From Microcaldota archaeon (GTDB taxonomy: Archaea; Micrarchaeota; Micrarchaeia; Micrarchaeales; Micrarchaeaceae), in contig JAGWHI010000003.1 of the NCBI GenBank assembly GCA_028866905.1, positions 1 through 64,000 of the forward strand: 64,000 nucleotides of DNA, written 5' to 3'. The notes under the pieces were generated by a model. The model saw nothing but the letters and a program-made list of their open reading frames with translations. It was not told the DNA's origin and ran no database searches. This document shows, one piece after another, positions 61,691 through 64,000 of this stretch. The number at the start of each line of letters is the position of its first letter. Within the stretch, counting starts at the first letter, position 1. Both the position numbers and the translations under genes were made by a program.

Positions 61691-62504
61691 GCCTGCGAGG
61701 CACTACCGCAGGTTCCTTACGAAATGGAGCCAGATGGCGAGCTTCGCCAAGGAGAGCGTGAACGTAGTCATAAGCCCGCACATGGACGACGTCTTCCTGT
61801 CGCTGTACAGGCACATAGTCTCCGGGTCGCTCGGCAGCAACATAGTCGGCATAAACATATTCAGCCTGACCGACAGCAGGGTGGACACCAACACCGGAAC
61901 CTCTTTCAGGAGCGTACGCGCCACAAGCCTGGAGCGCATGAAGGAGGAGATCGCTTTCTCCGACCACCTGGCCGATAAGGGCATAGACTACATACCCGCA
62001 TTCGTCGGGGTAAAGGACGCTGCGCTGTACAGCTACTACCAGTTCATAGCATCGAGGCACATAGGGAAGCTGGGGGCCGTGGCGAGGAAGCCATACGACA
62101 GGTACATCGCCGCCAGGTACGCAAAGATCGGGATAGACTCGATAATACAGCCGATACTCAAGCAGTATGGCAGGAGCGTGGCCAACATAGTTGTGCCCCT
62201 GGGCATAGGCGACCACATTGACCACATGATGCTAAGGAGGTCGACGATCAAGGCAGAGGCGCCCAGGCTCGGGATGTTCTGCGACATGCCGTACACTTAC
62301 CAGTACGGTTTCGACACTGTCGAGAAGCTGCGCGCAGCCGCGCCCACGGGCTACAACGAGTACACGGTAAGGAAGGGCGACGCCGCGCAGAAGGCGAGGG
62401 CTTTCGCGAGGCTGTTCCCAAGCCAGAGCGACAGGAAGACCGAGCGGCTCATACTCGGCGCGGAGCGCGCGACAGGCGAGGTCGTGTTCTGGTACAATCT
62501 CTGA
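61677..62504 (+). CDS. PIG-L-type deacetylase (LmbE family)
   Basis: 275 aa from ATG 61677, which overlaps the sulfatase-fold gene by 14 nt; a longer reading from 61620 lies in that gene. The zinc motif VVISPHMDDVFLSL (PHxDD) and a later His pair GDHIDHMML fit the family that removes acetyl groups from GlcNAc-containing lipids or small thiols. It probably acts on a glycan precursor in this cluster. It is soluble, like bacterial members. Confidence 0.85.
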   Translation: MKRDEPARHYRRFLTKWSQMASFAKESVNVVISPHMDDVFLSLYRHIVSGSLGSNIVGINIFSLTDSRVDTNTGTSFRSVRATSLERMKEEIAFSDHLADKGIDYIPAFVGVKDAALYSYYQFIASRHIGKLGAVARKPYDRYIAARYAKIGIDSIIQPILKQYGRSVANIVVPLGIGDHIDHMMLRRSTIKAEAPRLGMFCDMPYTYQYGFDTVEKLRAAAPTGYNEYTVRKGDAAQKARAFARLFPSQSDRKTERLILGAERATGEVVFWYNL

Positions 62505-62512
62505 GGTATTTG

Positions 62513-63679
62513 ATGCCTGGGAAGCCGAAGCTTGCGATAATAACCAACAACCTGAACGCACTGGGCGGAGGCGAAAGGCTGTCGCTAGAGATCGCTTCGA
62601 GGGTGAGGGACAGCTTCGACGTCTCGGTGCTCAACCCTGTCTCAAGGCTCGACAGGGCCACCATATCGACCGAGGAGCTGAAGGGGAGGTTCAACCTGAA
62701 GGGCGTGGAGCTAGTCGACGTGAACGCATGGAGCTTCATGGCGAGGTCCTTCGGTTCCGACAGGTACGTGTTCAGGATACCCACGCCGAAGGGAATGGCG
62801 ACGATGATGGACGCCATGCGCAGGTGCGACGTGGTATACCAGACCAGCCTGAACCCGCTGACGCTGTTCATAGCCGCGACCGCGGCGCGGAGCTACGGCA
62901 AGAAGTTCGTGCTGGGGGTCCACAACTTCTCTGTATCCAAGGCGATAAAGGGGGAGGGCGGGGCTAAGCAGCGCGCCCTGAGCGCGATGTTCCTCAAGGC
63001 GTTGGGCATGGTGGGCTACTTCCACGTGACCAACACCAGGGACCAGGGGCTCCTCAGGCAGCGCTTCCCAAAGGCGCACGTCGAGCTCATATACAACTTC
63101 ATAACGAGAAGGGCGAGGGCGCAGAGGACCAACCGCAGGGATTTCATAGTGTTCTACGCCGGCAGGCTCGAGAGCCAGAAGGGCGTCGACCTCCTCTGCG
63201 AGGCGATCGCGAAGACGGTCGAGAGGAACGACAGGATAAAATTCCACATAGCCGGATCAGGAGGCGACTGCGAGCAGCTGGTGCGGGGAACGGCGCACAG
63301 GTATCCGCGCAACGTGAAATGGTTCGGCTTCGTGTTCGGGAAGAGGCTGGAGGCGCTCTACAAGGGGGCTAGCCTGTTCGTCCTGCCATCGAGGTCTGAG
63401 ACCTTCTCCATATCGCTTCTCGAGGCGCAGAGCTACGGAATGCCGGCGCTCGCGTTCGACGTCGACGGGCCGAAGGACATGATCAGGAACGGCTTCCAGG
63501 GCGAGCTTATTCCGCAGTTCGATGTGGACGGGCTGGTCGACGGCATAGTGGCGCAGTACAACCTGTGGAGCGCAGGCAGGCCTTTCGACGCGAACAGGAG
63601 GAGGATAGCCGCGTTCGTTAACAGGAACTACAGCCCGTCAGTCATTATCCCAAAGATAAAAAGGCTTCTGATGCCATAG
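62513..63679 (+). CDS. Family 4 glycosyltransferase
   Basis: 388 aa from ATG 62513. GT-B fold: LAIITNNLNALGGGERLSLE at the N-terminus, then IVFYAGRLESQKGVDLLCEA, HIAGSGGDCEQL, and LPSRSETFSISLLEAQSYGMPAL with the EX7E motif. It is a retaining sugar transferase. It lies 8 nt after one PIG-L-type gene and 8 nt before another, so the three are surely one transcript. Confidence 0.9.
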   Translation: MPGKPKLAIITNNLNALGGGERLSLEIASRVRDSFDVSVLNPVSRLDRATISTEELKGRFNLKGVELVDVNAWSFMARSFGSDRYVFRIPTPKGMATMMDAMRRCDVVYQTSLNPLTLFIAATAARSYGKKFVLGVHNFSVSKAIKGEGGAKQRALSAMFLKALGMVGYFHVTNTRDQGLLRQRFPKAHVELIYNFITRRARAQRTNRRDFIVFYAGRLESQKGVDLLCEAIAKTVERNDRIKFHIAGSGGDCEQLVRGTAHRYPRNVKWFGFVFGKRLEALYKGASLFVLPSRSETFSISLLEAQSYGMPALAFDVDGPKDMIRNGFQGELIPQFDVDGLVDGIVAQYNLWSAGRPFDANRRRIAAFVNRNYSPSVIIPKIKRLLMP

Positions 63680-63687
63680 GTTAGCCT

Positions 63688-64000
63688 ATGCCGACGTACA
63701 AGAACGTAATTGTGTCACCGCACCTGGACGACGCGTACTTCTCGCTAGGCGGCATGCTCTACAACGACAGGCACGAGAGGCAGAAGGTGGTGGACGTATT
63801 CACTGTCAGCGAGCACGAGGCTGATGACTTCACCAGAGGAAGGCACGAAACGACCCGGGCGAGGAAGGCCGAGGAAATGATAAACGGCAGGATCATTGGC
63901 GCGGACACCGTCTTCCTTGACGAGCTGGACGCCCCGCTCAGGGGATATCAGAGGGTCAAGGTTGCGCCGAATGCGAAAAGGGACCGCGCCATGATTGCAA
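63688..64000 (+). CDS. PIG-L-type deacetylase, cut by the window end
   Basis: The first 104 codons are in the window and stay open to the edge. The start MPTYKNVIVSPHLDDAYFSL carries the PHxDD zinc motif, and TVSEHEADDF follows in the next strand. It is a second member of the same family as the 61677 gene but not a close copy. The 3' end is missing. Confidence 0.85.
   Translation, partial: MPTYKNVIVSPHLDDAYFSLGGMLYNDRHERQKVVDVFTVSEHEADDFTRGRHETTRARKAEEMINGRIIGADTVFLDELDAPLRGYQRVKVAPNAKRDRAMIA

Noticed and set aside
1-64000. rRNA genes, insertion sequences, integrases or restriction/defence systems
   Set aside because: None of the readable proteins is a transposase, integrase, nuclease of a defence family or toxin-antitoxin pair, and no rRNA-like stretch was recognised.

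Overview
The window reads as archaeal, and most likely as a small-genome DPANN archaeon, probably Micrarchaeota. The grounds are an A-type ATP synthase operon, a histone-fold protein, archaeal-style prepilins, an archaeal S-layer protein, RibL, a DUF2070 protein and an M1 peptidase of the tricorn-factor type. Many genes have a TATA-like box about 25-35 nt before the start codon (leaderless). Others have a GGTG/GGTGA ribosome binding site. Genes are packed with 1-10 nt gaps, 4-nt ATGA overlaps or abutting stop codons. The phylum call is inference; the domain call is firm.

Layout. 1-2034: a possible leader or small RNA, then two tandem prepilin-like genes, the second carrying a Ser/Thr stalk and a distal domain. 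2037-10341 (minus): a complete A-ATPase operon in the order K-E-C-F-A-B-D-(35-aa peptide)-H-I. 10527-20449: mixed housekeeping genes (RtcB ligase, FAD-linked oxidase, ZIP-like transporter, tRNA-Arg(GCG), GlcNAc-1-P transferase, TXNDC17-like thioredoxin, tailed histone, endonuclease IV). 20446-26248 (minus): a polyprenyl/dolichol carrier neighbourhood (DEAD helicase, sugar-phosphate cupin, cis-prenyltransferase, DUF2070, dolichol-kinase-like protein, ASCH protein). 26372-35604: thioredoxin-domain protein, an AT-rich non-coding gap, Rieske protein, pentapeptide-repeat protein and ferredoxin reductase-like protein, an XRE regulator, a KaiC-like ATPase with a Cys-rich surface protein, and a GNAT enzyme. 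35606-38999: a GT2 enzyme and cytochrome bd oxidase (cydAB). 38996-45432: M1 aminopeptidase, then an ahcY-speB-(uridine kinase-CYTH)-ribL run. 45425-52900 (minus): secreted and surface proteins ending in a 1009-aa S-layer protein with a strong terminator. 53040-64000: a surface-glycan cluster with GT4 enzymes, two NAD-dependent epimerases, an FkbM methyltransferase, two tandem sulfatase-fold enzymes and two PIG-L-type deacetylases.

How the parts fit. Cytochrome bd plus the A-ATPase imply oxygen-linked energy metabolism, although no NADH dehydrogenase lies in the window. The cis-prenyltransferase, dolichol-kinase-like protein and GlcNAc-1-P transferase supply lipid-linked sugar carriers. The 53-64 kb cluster would build glycans for the S-layer and other surface proteins, which are rich in N-x-S/T sequons.

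Most worth a second look: the tandem sulfatase-fold pair, where copy 1 has one in-frame TAG and the copies share a 231-bp block at about 98% identity inside otherwise diverged genes; the PIG-L/GT4/alkaline-phosphatase-fold gene set, which recalls GPI-anchor chemistry; a uridine kinase-CYTH fusion; a TRP14-like thioredoxin; a tailed histone; and three small ORFs in tight gene junctions (4302-4409, 30601-30735, 57534-57710).
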